Counted from the stretch's first letter, positions 12,474 to 25,000 are shown. The stretch is DNA of 64,000 nucleotides from Asterias rubens (GCF_902459465.1 NC_047064.1:6722762-6786761); one strand, 5' to 3'. Notes: generated by a model not told the origin, from the sequence alone. Translations and numbers: made by a program.

Positions 12474-15400
12474 CTATGACTTGACGGCTTGACCTTGACC
12501 TTGAGACATCTGAGCTTGGATCTTCATATTCATCACTTCTGTTACAACTGCAGAATGATCAGGAAAACAAACAAGAAAACAACAATTAAAGTACAACCCT
12601 CACTATTTTATGATTAAAGGAACATTACAGAATTTCTTATTGCTAACAAAACAGTTGTTCGCAGTGTAAGCACTTAATGTAATCCACCATATACATCAAC
12701 TGACAAACCTGACAAACTGATGAACAGCAAACCAAATATGACAGTAACAAGTTCTCAAGTCCATAAAGGTCATATAGACTACTATAAAAACAAATATTAA
12801 AAAATCTACACTGCAAAGTACCTACACATGGTGCAACCACAAACAAAACATACATTACACATTTTTGTTTTTATTTTTTGAAAACAGCCAAACTGAATTT
12901 CCTCACCTTGTCTCATTTTAGACTTGTCTATTAATACAGGCTGCACTTTCTCCATCTGCTGCGTCACAAAATCTACTTTCCTCTTGAAGTACTCCTGGGC
13001 TTGGGGTAAAGTCTTCGGGGGGAAAAGAAAATAATATTTAAATACCACGTCTAAGATGTACCAAACCTAACGCAAACAAAAGTTATTAAATGAATCAAAT
13101 CAAATATGCTTATTCACTTTGTGTGCCTGCCAGTAGTATGGTATTGTTTTTGGTCTCACAATTTAATTCACACATTTGGTACCTGTAAACCTACTCAGTT
13201 CTTAGAAATAGAGACATCATTTGCCATCTTACCTTTTCCACATAGTATCCCGTTCCAACATCAATGAGAACATTATTGATATCTTGTAACTTCCCAGGAA
13301 CATAAAGCTATTTACGCAAATTAAGGAATCATGTTTCATGATTACATAGTTTTAACAATTAGGGCAATATAATGAATAGGGGTAGGGGAGGGTGAACTAA
13401 TCCTGTAAAGTCGGATTTGAGGCACTGCATGGTGAGGTATAAATATATATTTGATTTGTGGTAAAACCATGTGTGTGTATCTATTTGCCAGGTAGATTAT
13501 GTTCTTTTGAGAACTTGTCTTGCCTTATGTTCTACATGTACTATCGCGGAGTAGATTTCCAAATTCAGGAGATATTTCAGTTCTGAAAAGAACCGTCCTG
13601 CTTATTAACTACTACTTGGGCAGAAGGAAGAAAATTTGCCAGAACTACTAATTTAGGTTTAGTGGATCGAGGGGCATTGGTGACGCAAAGTTCCCGAAAG
13701 CAGCGCCATGAAATTGAGCCCAATAGCATCTCCATCCAAGTCCAATGGTTGAGCGTCTCCCTGCTGATGGCGATTTAGTTTAAGTATTGACAATTCAAAA
13801 AGGATACAGATGCTGTTAGTGGAACTAGAATTTCTTTGCCTGAAAGAGAAAACAATTGGCAAGCATAATAAACAACAGAAATATATACACAATTGAGTAT
13901 GCAGCATTGTGTAAAGGAAATATCTTTGAGTGGCACTTGTAAACAAAATTAGTTTAGTCAGAATGAGTTTTGGAGTATGATGTACAGTACAGGGTGGTAG
14001 CTAGACAAATTTTAGCCGTGGGCGATACAAAAGAAAATTGAAGTCAATCAAGGGCAAGCGGATCAACAAAATTATTCATGTTTAATTACGGGGCCATCAT
14101 CGCTGAAGTGGAGCTAGGTTCACAAAATATTTGTGTTATGGGGCCATGCAATTAGTTGGATGGCCTTTTGACTGTGTTCTTTCTCTGTGACATTTGATAC
14201 TCTTTTCATTAGCTGTGTCTCAGAACAATGCGTCAGTGGACAATTTTTTCAAATCTAGCACTCCCCACTGTGGCCACAACAGTATGATATACCTTCGGAT
14301 TCCGGCTTCTTGAACTTATTAAGACTCTCCGATGATTCTATAAAACGTGTCTGTGCTATCTTCAGTTGCTGCAGAGATCCTTGAAGCATCTCAACTTCCT
14401 ACATAAACAAAGGGACGAGGAACATTGTGAAAGTTAATGAGTAATACGATTCTGTTTCCTCAATGACCCAGAGAAAGTGGGTGTGTGAGTTTATTGTAAA
14501 TGTTAAGGTAACTTGTTTTCTCTGCTATCATTGTCGATTTTGCAGGTCAGTGCTCTGTTGAAAACTGATCAAAGGTGTGTCATGCTAAATTCTGAATCAT
14601 TTTTACAACAACAGCTAATCCGCTGTCATAGTTGGTGTACAGTCCAGGAACTAGTTGCGATAAAGGTAACCCTCTTCCCGATGGCGTAGCCGGAGGGTTA
14701 CGAAGCATGCTTGAATGTTAAGGCCTAAGGGCGAAATGGTCAAACACATACAATTTCAACAGCTAGTCAACAGATTTGCTCTATTTTTACCACTTTCGAA
14801 AATCATGGCAAAAATTCTTTGAACACTAACTTGACCATTTCGCCCTTTACAATTAGAGCATGCTTCGTAACCCTCCGGCTACGCCGTCGGGGTAGTGTTT
14901 ACGTTATCGCAACTATCCAGGAACAAGGTAGGCCCTACACTACTATACTACTACTAGTCTACAATAAAAACTCCATCACCTTGTGCTCTGTAAGTTTTTT
15001 GCTTGTTTTCCGTAATTTATATTTTGCCTTTGCTTGTAAATCATGTAGTATTAGTATTACTAGGGACGTCGCCCGGTCACGTGACTGGCGAACAATTTGA
15101 CGAAGTTTTAATTTGCGACGGTGTCATATTTCAGTTCCAAAAATTTTTTTTTACGAAATGGTGTAGAATAAAAGTATGTTAATAATGTAAAACTTTTGAG
15201 AAATTCGTTTTCTAGTACTTGACAAAATGTTAGAATAATTAGAAATTTACTTTCCGAGAAAAGAGAAGAAAAAATCCGTACTTTTCGTTAATTCGCACCC
15301 CGTCAGCGCGCAGTTCATTTCTTGTCCCTGAATTGCCATGCGTGATGAAGTTTTTCTTTGGGCTGTCGTACGGCCGTAAATACGTCCAAAAATATCGAAA

Positions 15401-18121
15401 TACCCCTTAAAATGAAGCTTAGATGTTAGGCTTTTTAATTATGGCTAAGTCCACTTTGCCATAATTAATCTTAAACTATTGAAACAATGTTAAAATGTTT
15501 GTTGAAGGGGATTTTAACGATCGCGACTTAGCTCACCATCGCGACGCATACCAAACGAAAGACCGTGTTCTATTCTACAAAATGGTGGCCGTAGCTAAGT
15601 TGAGGAACGAGGCGGTTTTCAGCTACAGCGCCTTTTCCATGAGGGGTCGCTCAAGAATCTGTAGCTATTCGGTTGCAAGGTTGTGTACAGAGCTAGATGT
15701 CTAGTTTTGACCTCTCGTAAAGAGTCATTCATAAATCCCACTACAGCGCAGTGTACATGGTGACGTCATCGCGCCGAAACCAGACTTGCGCAATGAAGCT
15801 GCAAAATGGCAGTTACTGCGCCGCGTGGGTCTTATATTTGTTTACACTCCATTATTCATTCGTGAAGAGCGGACGTGTATTGAGAATTGCAAGTGTTTAT
15901 TGATCAAAGTGCAGAATATTTGCGGGAAATTTGAACTTTTTAGAGAGAACTTTTGTTTGTTGACAAAGAATATTCACATTATTTTCGTAAAAAAGAAATT
16001 GAACTTGTTTTTCGTCCGTCAAAATTGTTTTTTTTTCTTCGGATTTCGGTGATCCATATTCAGCAGTTTAAATTGCAAACTTTCTAATCTCCAATTTCAC
16101 ACATTTTATTCTGCAACTTAGCTTTGTTACTTGATTTTTGACTAAATATTATTAAGTTTTATTGTTATCTTTCAATTAAACATTTACTCTGTTATTTATC
16201 TTTGTTGTTTGACATTTTTTACATTTTGAGAAGTTGTTCATTTTAACATTTACTCTGTTGTGTTCATGTATGATGTTGATATAGCTGTGTTTTTGAAATT
16301 TTCACATTATTTTAAATATTGACCTTTTGAGAAGTTGAATTTAACATTAACTTTGTTGTGTTATTTACCTCTTCTTGACAAATTATTAAATCTAAAATTT
16401 GCATAATGTTTAATGAAAGAGACAAGCAAACACAGTTCAGTCTTTGAATTTATTTCACTTTTATTTCATTAAGATCTTAAAATTTACTACATATTTTCCC
16501 AAAGGTTGCATCATTGCTTCATAGTTTATCTAGACATGCAGGTGTCAAATTTCAAACAATTAGGCATAATTTGCAAATTTTGAAAAACAACAATAGTTGG
16601 GGTTATGGGAATTTTGTTCTTGCTGTGCAATAACCTTGAAGGCATCTCACTTTTCTATTCCTTGTCCAAAAATGAAGGGGGTGAGATGTTTACTTTTTGA
16701 GATATGCACTTTTGAAAATGCGACATTATTTATTAGTTTTACACAGCAGGTGTCAAATTACGGGCAATTAGGCTCAATTTGCATATTTTGAAAAATAACA
16801 ATAATTAAGATAATGAGAATTATGTTTTTGTTGTTTAATAACCTTAAAGGCATCTTACTTTTCTAATCCTTGTCCAAAAATGAAGGTGATCAGATATTTA
16901 CTTTTTGAGCTATGCGCTTTTGAAAACACGAGTTAATTCATTATATCTGGCAGGTGTCAAAATACAGATAATTAGCATGATTTGCATATTTTGAACAAGA
17001 AAAAAAATTATTTAGATAAGGGAATTTTGTTATTGTTGTTTAAAAACCTTAATGGCATCTCCCTTTTCTATCCCTTGTCCAAATATGAAGCTGGTTAGAG
17101 ATTTCCTTTTAGAGATATGCACTTTTGAAAATGCAAGGTATATTCGCTGTTTGTTTATCTCAGCGGGGAGTCAGATTACACGGGTAATTAGGCCTAATTT
17201 GCATATTTTCAAAAATAACAATAATTAAGTTCATGGGAATTTTTAGTTGTCATTAAGTAACCTCAAATGCATCCCACTTTTCTACCCCTAGTCCAAAAAT
17301 GAAGGTGGCCAGTCAATTACTTTTTGAGATATGCTCTTCTGAGAACTGTTGTTTATTCATTGTTTATTTGTTTATACGAAAGATCAAGATATGCACTTTG
17401 AGTAATCCCTGGGGACTTTGAGTCCATTTTTGAGGTCTGTTAATTCAAAATCCACGCAATCAAATTGGTTTTTTTCTTCAGTTCTCATAACACTTTTTGC
17501 CTGGAACCAGAATATTTCAGTTTTGTGTAACTAAAAAGTCTAATTTGTTAATTAGGATTTTATTAAAATTGTTATTTGTTTGTTTGTTGTTTACTTTAGT
17601 TGCTAGGCAACGACCACGACTCTGAACTTGACACTAAATAACCACAACTCTGGAACCCCTTGACCGATTTTCTTCAAACAACCACCAAATAACTCCATTT
17701 ACTGAATTCTTTCATACTAGCCACATTTCAAAGCTATAGAACAAACATTGAAATTCTGGTTGCCATCCCTAGTATTACTTCATGTATTATCATTATTCCA
17801 TTTGCTTGTAAAACATAGTTCTTTATTCACTGCTAATTGTTTTGTTTATTTTTCATGGATTTGGAAATAAAGTGAATTGAATTGAAATGCCGGCAATGTC
17901 AATAATAACAAAATGACATATGTTGTCCGGAAACTGGACAACCTACTTTATACGAGCAAAATTGAGCCCCTTAGCCAACCAGATTAGCAAATAAAGTAGT
18001 ATACAAATAGCATTGGTGTTTATTTGACTACCTGCTCGATTTCTTCCTTCAGCATGTTCAGCTGAGGAAGAGCCAACTGCATCAAATCCACGCCTTGAGG
18101 TTCGCCACTTCCACCCGCCAT
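12474..18121 (-). CDS. PFDN5: Prefoldin subunit 5 (complete, six exons)
   Basis: Alpha-type subunit of the hexameric prefoldin co-chaperone, which passes nascent actin and tubulin to the CCT chaperonin in the cytosol. Exons (minus): 18121-18032, 14398-14293, 13839-13808, 13307-13233, 13012-12907 and 12547-12474; all junctions are in frame, giving 160 residues against about 154 in human. Seen: N-terminal helix with [15 protein letters not shown]; the conserved beta-hairpin core [27 protein letters not shown]; and a C-terminal coiled coil with [19 protein letters not shown]. It ends GQAVKS then TAG. The start ATG lies in a TISU-like context. Intron 1 is 3.6 kb and full of transposons; intron 3 is U12-type. 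A truncated LINE sits about 115 bp upstream of the start codon. Identification rests on strong agreement over the whole length. Confidence 0.95.
12614..12730 (+). repeat. MITE family C fragment
   Basis: Begins taaaggaacattacagaat and goes on with gcacttaatgtaatccacca and actgacaaacct. The same phrases start the longer copy at 52991-53360. It lies in PFDN5 intron 5. The other end is missing or too diverged to see. Confidence 0.6.
13308..13807 (-). other. U12-type GT-AG intron (PFDN5 intron 3)
   Basis: The 5' splice site reads GTATCCTTTT, a perfect minor-class GT-AG donor. A branch motif TTCCTTAAT lies at 13328-13320, 8 of 9 to TTCCTTAAC, with the branch A about 13 nt from the AG. Splicing joins ...LVPLTAS to LYVPGKL without frame change, as in other PFDN5 proteins. 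Confidence 0.9.
13468..13668. repeat. Dispersed repeat shared with 955-1250
   Basis: Second copy of the family with the gtagatt.tgttctttngagaact and gagtagattt blocks. It ends shortly after tttagtggatc. It lies in PFDN5 intron 3. Confidence 0.45.
14652..14915. mobile_element. Inverted-repeat MITE, TAGTTGCGATAA ends
   Basis: Left end tagttgcgataaaggtaac; right end ttacgttatcgcaacta. The arms stay complementary for roughly 110 bases each (shared gtagccggagggttacg, aagcatgct and gggcgaaatggtcaa) around a central loop near 14760-14795. A second element with the same ends lies at 32174-32276. It is in PFDN5 intron 1. Confidence 0.75.
15061..17770. mobile_element. 2.7-kb hAT-like non-autonomous TIR element
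   Basis: Flanked by the direct repeat AGTATTAC (15053-15060 and 17771-17778). The left end TAGGGACGTCGCC is the imperfect inverse of the right end, whose complement is AGGGATGGCAACC. An 8-bp target duplication and a TAGGG-like terminus fit the hAT superfamily, though a 7-bp duplication with a symmetrical terminus is equally possible. I see no transposase; open frames are short and unrecognised. The right half carries a four-unit tandem array. The element fills most of PFDN5 intron 1. Confidence 0.72.
16539..17375 (+). repeat. Tandem array, about 205 bp x 4, inside the hAT-like element
   Basis: Units begin near 16539, 16747, 16951 and 17161. Each repeats cagg.gtcaaattacgg, aattaggcataatttgcat, attttgaaaaataacaat, a tccaaaaatgaagg block and tttttgagatatgcacttt, with moderate divergence between units. 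Confidence 0.8.
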
Positions 18122-18125
18122 CTTG
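18114..18125 (-). promoter_or_regulatory. TISU-like initiator at the PFDN5 start
   Basis: CAAGATGGCGGG matches 11 of 12 positions of the TISU consensus SAASATGGCGGC (last base G). TISU elements combine a YY1 core with start-codon context on mRNAs with very short 5' UTRs. The function here is inferred. Confidence 0.5.
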
Positions 18126-18237
18126 ATAGATAATCTGTTTATAAATGGACTGTTGAGGGCGCCCTTTTCGAAGAGCGTGAAGCTTTTTTGAACGAGGCCG
18201 CCGTTTTCGAAACCGCGGTTTGGTTTAGTCTTCAGAT

Positions 18238-19434
18238 TTGATTGATTGATTGATTGATTGAATTTATTCGGATAAAAATACAGCAAGAACATACTCAAAA
18301 TACAAACATGTACTTAACAACAGGAGAAAAGACAAAAAAACAAGATAGAAATACTGCAGAAAATTATCCAAGGATAGCCCCAAAAAGCCAATAACTTAGA
18401 CTTATTTCCATTGGGGTCCTTACAAAAAACAGACGAACCTAGTCAAGGGCAAAAAGATGATTCAAGGAAAAACAAAGCAAGAGAACACAAGAAAAATAAA
18501 TAGAATAGGAAAAACAAATATTTTAAATTAAAAATTAAGTTAAATTAAATTAAATCGATAAATAATATAACAAATTGAAACCAAAAAGGAACCCAAGCTA
18601 TGCTTCCTTAGAGGTGGCTTTTGTGGCAAGGTGGCATTTGACTAGTTTTTTAAATTGTTGCAGACTAGTAGACATTTTAATATTAGCAGGTAAATTGTTC
18701 CATTCTCTTATGGCGGTAGCAAAAAAAGTATTGTTAATTGAGCTGAATGAGATTGGGACTATAAAATTCAGATCACTGGTCCTAGTGTTGTGCTGGTGAA
18801 AATCAGAGACCTTAATAAAGTTGTCACGAAGATAATCAGGAGTGGCATTACAAGTTATTCTATACACATGATTTAATTTTAGTTGAGAGACTCTGTCTTT
18901 AACGTTTAGGAAGCCCGCTATGTCAAGTTCTTTTTGACCTATGTGGGCCCTGGAGTCTTTGGCTAGAATAAATCTAACCATTTTATTTTGCATAATAATT
19001 TGAAGTTTGTTTTTGAGATGGACTGGGAGTGCAGAAAACCAAGAAGAGCATGAGTAGTCAAAGTAACACTGGATTAATGCTGAACAAAGTGTTTTACGAG
19101 ATTTAGTGTTAAGAAAATAAGCCTGTCTGTAAAGGAATTTTAACCTATCACCAGTTTTCTTGATAATGGAGTTGGCAATTAATTCCCCTGATAGCTGCTG
19201 ATCAAATGAGACCCCCAGGTATTTTACAGACGTAGCTGATTCAATCTGTTTACCTTCACACAAGACTTTAAAGTTATCGGCCTTCTTAATTTTGTTTTTT
19301 GAACCAAAAAGGATAGACACGGTTTTGCCTAAATGTAAAGACAATTTGTTGTCAATGAGCCACTTTCTACACGAATCTAGTTCAGCACTAAGTATCTCAG
19401 CAACAGCAGCAGGATCTTTGTCAGAAACATTTGC
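18238..19434 (-). pseudogene. 5'-truncated non-LTR retrotransposon (LINE) with RT C-terminal region
   Basis: A minus-strand frame from about 19432 to a stop near 18598 encodes the end of a reverse-transcriptase ORF. It contains LDSCRKWLIDNKLSLHLGKT, VKYLGVSFD, CYFDYSCSSW and IREWNNLPANIK, the pattern of jockey/CR1-like LINE proteins. A TAA and loss of similarity mark the 5' truncation near 19434. About 360 bp of AT-rich 3' sequence follows, ending in five TTGA/TCAA units near 18240, as in LINEs with microsatellite tails. The frame is intact over about 280 codons, so the insertion is not very old. It lies directly upstream of PFDN5, in the same orientation. Confidence 0.85.
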
Positions 19435-21343
19435 CGATTACTTTAGACAGAAAACTCTTAACCCTTGCTTAGTAAAAATAAGTTACTAGCCAAAATACCG
19501 TAAATTTACCACCTGGCTGTGACTGGTACCCTGTTCATTTCTTGCTAATAATAGCAAAGAAATTGGCAAAACCGAGTTTTGATGCTACAATCTATATATA
19601 TAAATGAAGTTTGGCCCAGTGTGAGATGGTAGGGGGGGGGTAGCATGGGTGCGGTAAGCAATACCATAGAGTCCACAATACATTCCTGAATCTTACAAAA
19701 CATTCAGTTCTTTATATATAATCATAGCAATACACTAGTTCCTCTATTTATTTTTTTTTTTTTTCAGTTTGCCTATGGAACGAAATTTCCGAATGATTGT
19801 TATTTATTTATCAAGATAAATAGTAACACCGGACGGTGTTTGTATTCGTTTGTTATGACACTGGCACACTTTTAACAATCACTCCGCATGTGCGTAATGT
19901 GTTGATGAGCATTGCTATAGCGACAGACCACACAGGCACTTTGTTATGCAAATCTCCTTGTTTAGAGTCTGAGCGCCGCCTCACACACAACACTTTTACC
20001 TGCTGGAGTAATGGAGCTTTGGTCCAGTACCGGTTATGAGAGATTGATTGCATAAAGAATGGTGGAAAGAAATTGACGTCGTCGAAAGGTGAAAAGTGTA
20101 ACTGTGCCACCTGTGGAATCTTTGTTTATCTGAGCACACGGACACGGATATTGCTAAATTTAGCAGTTTGTGCAAAGACTGCAGTTTGTGGAAGCTGGTG
20201 ACTTCTTTTGGAATAATATTAGCATCGAGACTACTGTGTGATTTAGTGAATTTTTGGTGAGGAACAACAATGTTGTGTTTTGTGTAGTCGTGTCCCCCTG
20301 TGTGTGTGCGTGTATCCTCCCCTTACCAGTTTTCACGCTATTATGCCTTTGGGGAAAAAATAATGATGCCTTATATCAACCGATGCCCTAATTACCTTCT
20401 TTTGTTAATATGAAGTATGCAAACATATATTAAAACTTGATGGACATTGAAATGTTCACACTACACACCGATCTTCGATGACTTCAACTGGCCCCATTCA
20501 CCATTGTTTTGAATTTTTCCTGTTTTCACGGCAAACAAGAAAGCATAGTTTCCCGGTGAAGCCATACATGGAAGAAACATCTACAGTGACTACAAGTGTT
20601 CTTTGAGACTCTGTGTATTACTCTATAGCCAGCAGTTGTCTTCGTTTTATTCAAAATATTTTTAAAAGAAATTTTAAAATTACCATGGTAATTTGCAAAA
20701 AATAACAAAAATAAATAATTTTAAAAAAAGTGTGAATAATCATTGGCTTTCAAATCTGATTTTTATTTATTTTTTCCCCCTTTTTTTTCTCTTAAAATTT
20801 ATAACAAAGCGTATAAATAAACAGTGATAATTGAATCAACAAGCTGATCGTTTAAATTTTAATATTAATAATAATATTGATCGGAGGGTTAACAAATTAA
20901 ATCTCAAAAAATATTAGAAAATGATATAAGGCACATGGCTTCTTTAATTTAAGCCTCTGTATTTTTTTTCCAGAATGCTCAGCAAAATATTCAGTCACAT
21001 GGTTCGATCATCATGATTTGTGAATTGAAATAGTGTTTGATGAAACTTTTTCGGTGGGCAAATATTTTTATATGGCCTCAACATTATGACATATTTTTGT
21101 ACCTTGTATAAATGCCTAAAATACCAAACTTTTTGCGTTTACAAGTGCAAATATCCAGTGGAGCCTTACGTGTTTCTAAGTTTTGGTCAAGGGAGAGGAG
21201 ACTCTTTGCTTGGCAAATAAAACCACACAATTTTTATCTAGGGACTGTTTACATCGCGCACAGAGAGGTAAAAGATTTGCCACGATTTTAGGGACACCTC
21301 GAAAACAGGACCTCCTACGATACAAAAAATGGGTACCGGTCAA
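19435..21343. other. AT-rich intergenic stretch
   Basis: No gene recognised. Around 19490-19560 are phrases (agttactagccaaaatacc, ctggctgtgactggta) resembling the 63-kb MITE family. The rest is AT-rich with short unrecognised frames. Confidence 0.4.
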
Positions 21344-21429
21344 CTCGGTCCCCAGTCAACTCGGTCCCAGTCAACCCGGTCCCAGTCAACTCGGTCCCAA
21401 GTCAACTCGGTCCCAGGTCAACTCGGTCC
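21344..21429 (+). repeat. 15-17 bp minisatellite
   Basis: About six near-identical units of gtcaactcggtccca, with one unit reading aacccgg and small spacer changes. Unspaced, so not CRISPR-like. Confidence 0.85.
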
Positions 21430-22040
21430 TTCGACCAACCTTAATATTTTTTAAAATATTTTATTGGTACTGTTTACTTTATTAGAATAGACATATGACG
21501 GCCTATTATTTATTAGTAGTACCTTGGTTGGACGGTTTCAAGTCTCTGATTGGTCAAAACACGGTCACGTGTGGGTGTGTTAACGGTCGGTATAAAGACC
21601 GGCTTTGGAAAAAAGCGAATAAGTGGCCCCTAAATCAGCATACATTTTTGGGTTTTTTTTTGGGGGGGGGGGTCGGACGGGGGGGTTGGGGCGGCTTTGT
21701 GGAAATGTGAGCACTGTGGTCAGTGTTCTATTTTTATCAAGAAGTGTGTTGACATTTGCTTCTTATGCATGTTGGCTCAGGAACAATAATTTGGACTGGA
21801 ATCAGTATACATGTTATCAAAAGTAAAAATGCAAGTTCTGTTAAACCATTAAGGAAAATGGAAACATTTCCGTGGCACGGCACCACTTTTTCATTCGATA
21901 TGAAATAATGTAGTATCTAACATACCTCAATGAAATATCCCTTTGTGTAAAAATAAAAAGTGGTGGCAGGATACAGAAAGTTATCAAAAAAAATAATTTT
22001 AATTCTAAAGTGCACAACCCTACTTATATTTTTTTTGCAG
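21430..22040. other. Likely 5' flank or 5' intron of the following gene
   Basis: A G-run rich segment lies near 21651-21690. Immediately before 22041 there is a strong polypyrimidine tract and TTGCAG acceptor, so the first coding exon of the next gene is preceded by at least one non-coding exon. I cannot place that exon. Confidence 0.4.
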
Positions 22041-25000
22041 ATAAAAAGAAATTATCACAATGGGTTGTGCTGCCAGCGAGCCAGCAGTCCGTCATGTTGT
22101 GCACACCACTCATCAGCAGCCTCAAGTTATAGTACACTCACAGGTCCCTCATCAACAACCGACTCACATCATCCAACCAGCTCAGCAAAACTTCCAGAAG
22201 GCCCCACCACCTCCCCAACAGCAAGCCCCGCCCCCACAGCAAGCCCCCCCTCCCCAGCAGGTGCAGCAGCAAGGCCCTCTTCAGAGCCAAGCTCCGCCTC
22301 TTCAACCTATTCCACAAGATGATGATATTCAGGTAGGATTTTGTTTTAATTGGAGCCTATTTAATTGGCCTGTCATGGCCTACTGGTTAAGAGCACCGGA
22401 TTCAACCCCAGTAATGGGGAAAACCCCTGCCCTTTGCCTATTTTCTCTGTTCCACTCAGGTTACAGAATTAACTTTAAAGTGATTGAGAAACGCAGTGTG
22501 AAATTATGCTTTAAAGGCAGTGGACACTATTGGTAATTACTCAAAATAATTATCAGCATAAAACCTCACTTGGTAACGAGTGATGGGGAGAGGTTGATAG
22601 TATAAAACATTGTGAGAAACGGCTCCCTCTGAAGTGACGTAGTTTTCAAGAAAGAAGTAATTTTCCACGAATTTGATTTCAAGACCTCAAGTTTAGAATT
22701 TGAGGTCTCGAAATCAAGCATCTGAAAGCACACAACTTTGTGTGATAAGGGTGTTTTTTTCTTTCATAGTTATCTTGCAACTCCGACGACCAATCGAGCT
22801 CAAATTTTCACAGGTTTGTTACACCAAGTGAGAATACTGGCCTTTGACAATTACCAATTATTAATAGTGTCCAGTGTCTTTAATTTTGTGGAGTTTCCTA
22901 TATCAATTGGGTGTTTTTCTGCCATTTTTCTGAGAAGATTTTTTTCAATGATGTATATTTTCATCATTCTATTCATTCAACCTTTTTTATATTTAAATGA
23001 TGAGTGAATGGCCTGCATGTCTCAAGAATTTGTTTTGTTAATGGTACAAAAATTTGAAAAGTGTCTAACCATGTGTATGGTTTTTGTTTTGTTTTAAAAA
23101 TAGCCTGCAGTTGTGGAAATAAATGAAGCCCTCGTCCAGACCATTGTGGAATTAGACAAGGAGATATCGGCCTTGGAGTCTCGAAATGTTACCAAGCAGT
23201 ACCAGCTGAAGAGTGACCAACTCGGTAAACTCACCGTCCGAGTAAAGAAAATGGCTCACGAGCAACAGACTCTTGATCAACAAACGTAAGTTTAGATTTA
23301 TTTTAGGGTGAGGAGGTTTTCAGACTTTTATATCTGGAGTTCAGACCTTGTTGACTGCCTGCCCCCCCCCCCCACCCAAAAAAAGGGATAGCTGTTTATT
23401 TTGTCAGATATGAAGAAATCCTGCCTTTCTAGTGCTCTCCTCATGTACATTTCATACAAAAATATTTCAAGGGATGTTTCCTACTATCATCATTAGACCA
23501 TGTAAGGTTTATGTAAATCTGTGATCTTCAACAATTTTTTTTCTTACCAATACTGTAATGTTTCTTTAACAGGAGGAAAGAATACCAGGACGTCATCGAT
23601 TTACAGAACCATCAGTCAACGAGACAGATGATGACCCAGGGTCAATTCAATGCGCAAATGAGCAAAGAGAACGAAGAATACATGCAGGCCCTGTCCAAGC
23701 AGGAGGTTCACAAGAAGGAGTTAGAGGAAACGGCTAAACAGCTAGAAGCTTACAAGAGAGAAGTTGAACCTCTCAAGACACAGTCGGAACATCTCAAGGC
23801 GTTGTACGACAAGCAGGACGGCATTTTGGGTGAGACATTTGTTTTTAAAGTAATGTTTCAAGGTTTATATTGTTTGTTCCCCTTGGTGTCAGTTTAAAAG
23901 TATTTAATGAGGTATTGGGCAGTCTCTGTAGTCTGGTGGTAAGACATCTGGGACCAAGCTTATGGCCTCCACCATGAACAAAGAACTGGTGCTTCTGGAA
24001 GCAAGGAAGTAGGCGCTTACGTCAAGCGTTTTTCAAGCATTTAACCTCCTTTGACACTGGACTAGTTTCTTGGGAACATCATGGTTAAATTTTGCTGACG
24101 TTTTCACACTTGAAGCTCCTTCCTCCTACTTTGCTAGTTTGGCTACAGAGAGAAATTGGCATAGATGGCTGCTGCATAGCAGAGGTCAGCAGGTACAGGT
24201 CCCACTGTTTCATAAAGCTGTTAATAGAAAATACTACACAGAAAAATTTCTTTTCTAAGCAAAAAATTAAGTACAGAACAAGTGGCAACACGTACAGTAA
24301 TGTAAACTTAATGAAATTTGGGCCGGTAATCTGTTTTAGCTTGGCTTACAGGCTTTATATTATTGGGACCTCTGATAAGTTAGGTTCAGTTTCATATGAA
24401 ATAAGCAATGCTCATCATTTACCATGTAGTCTGGCGGCAATGTTTGTCATGCTAATGTAGCCTCTTACTAGTGCCATCACTCCTTTGCAGGATCTGATGC
24501 CCATGTAATGCCATTAAGCTGATTGAAATGCAAACAGGTACTTATCCATTGATGAGAGGCAGAGATTTAACATCTGTCAGTGTTCACACTGTCCCTGAAA
24601 TGTGTATAAACATGGTGCTCCATGGTGATCTTAAGCTGGTATTACACGTTGCTAGGCAACGCAGATAAACACTCCCCCCTTGTACTGTGCAGAGGAAGTC
24701 GGTTTTAATGGGGCTTTTATATTCATGAAGTGGTCATTATAATTTATAGTGTGTATTGTAGAGATAAGAGTGACAATTTGATTTAGTTTTAAATGTCCTA
24801 ATGTTAAATTGAAAGATATTTATCAGACTCGCCCTCAAAATTTAGTATTTTTTAAGCAAAAATAGATATTGAATTGAAAAATTTAAGACTTGTCTTGCTG
24901 TGAGTTCAGCCCAGCTCCTCGATCGCCTTTCTTATGATCACATTCATGTAATGCAATTTAAATTATATACAAATGGGGCTAGGTCAGAATATTGAAAGCT

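Noticed and set aside
15495..16052. Open frames inside the hAT-like element as a transposase
   Set aside because: Short, no zinc-finger, RNase-H-like or dimerisation motifs, and not joined by plausible splicing.
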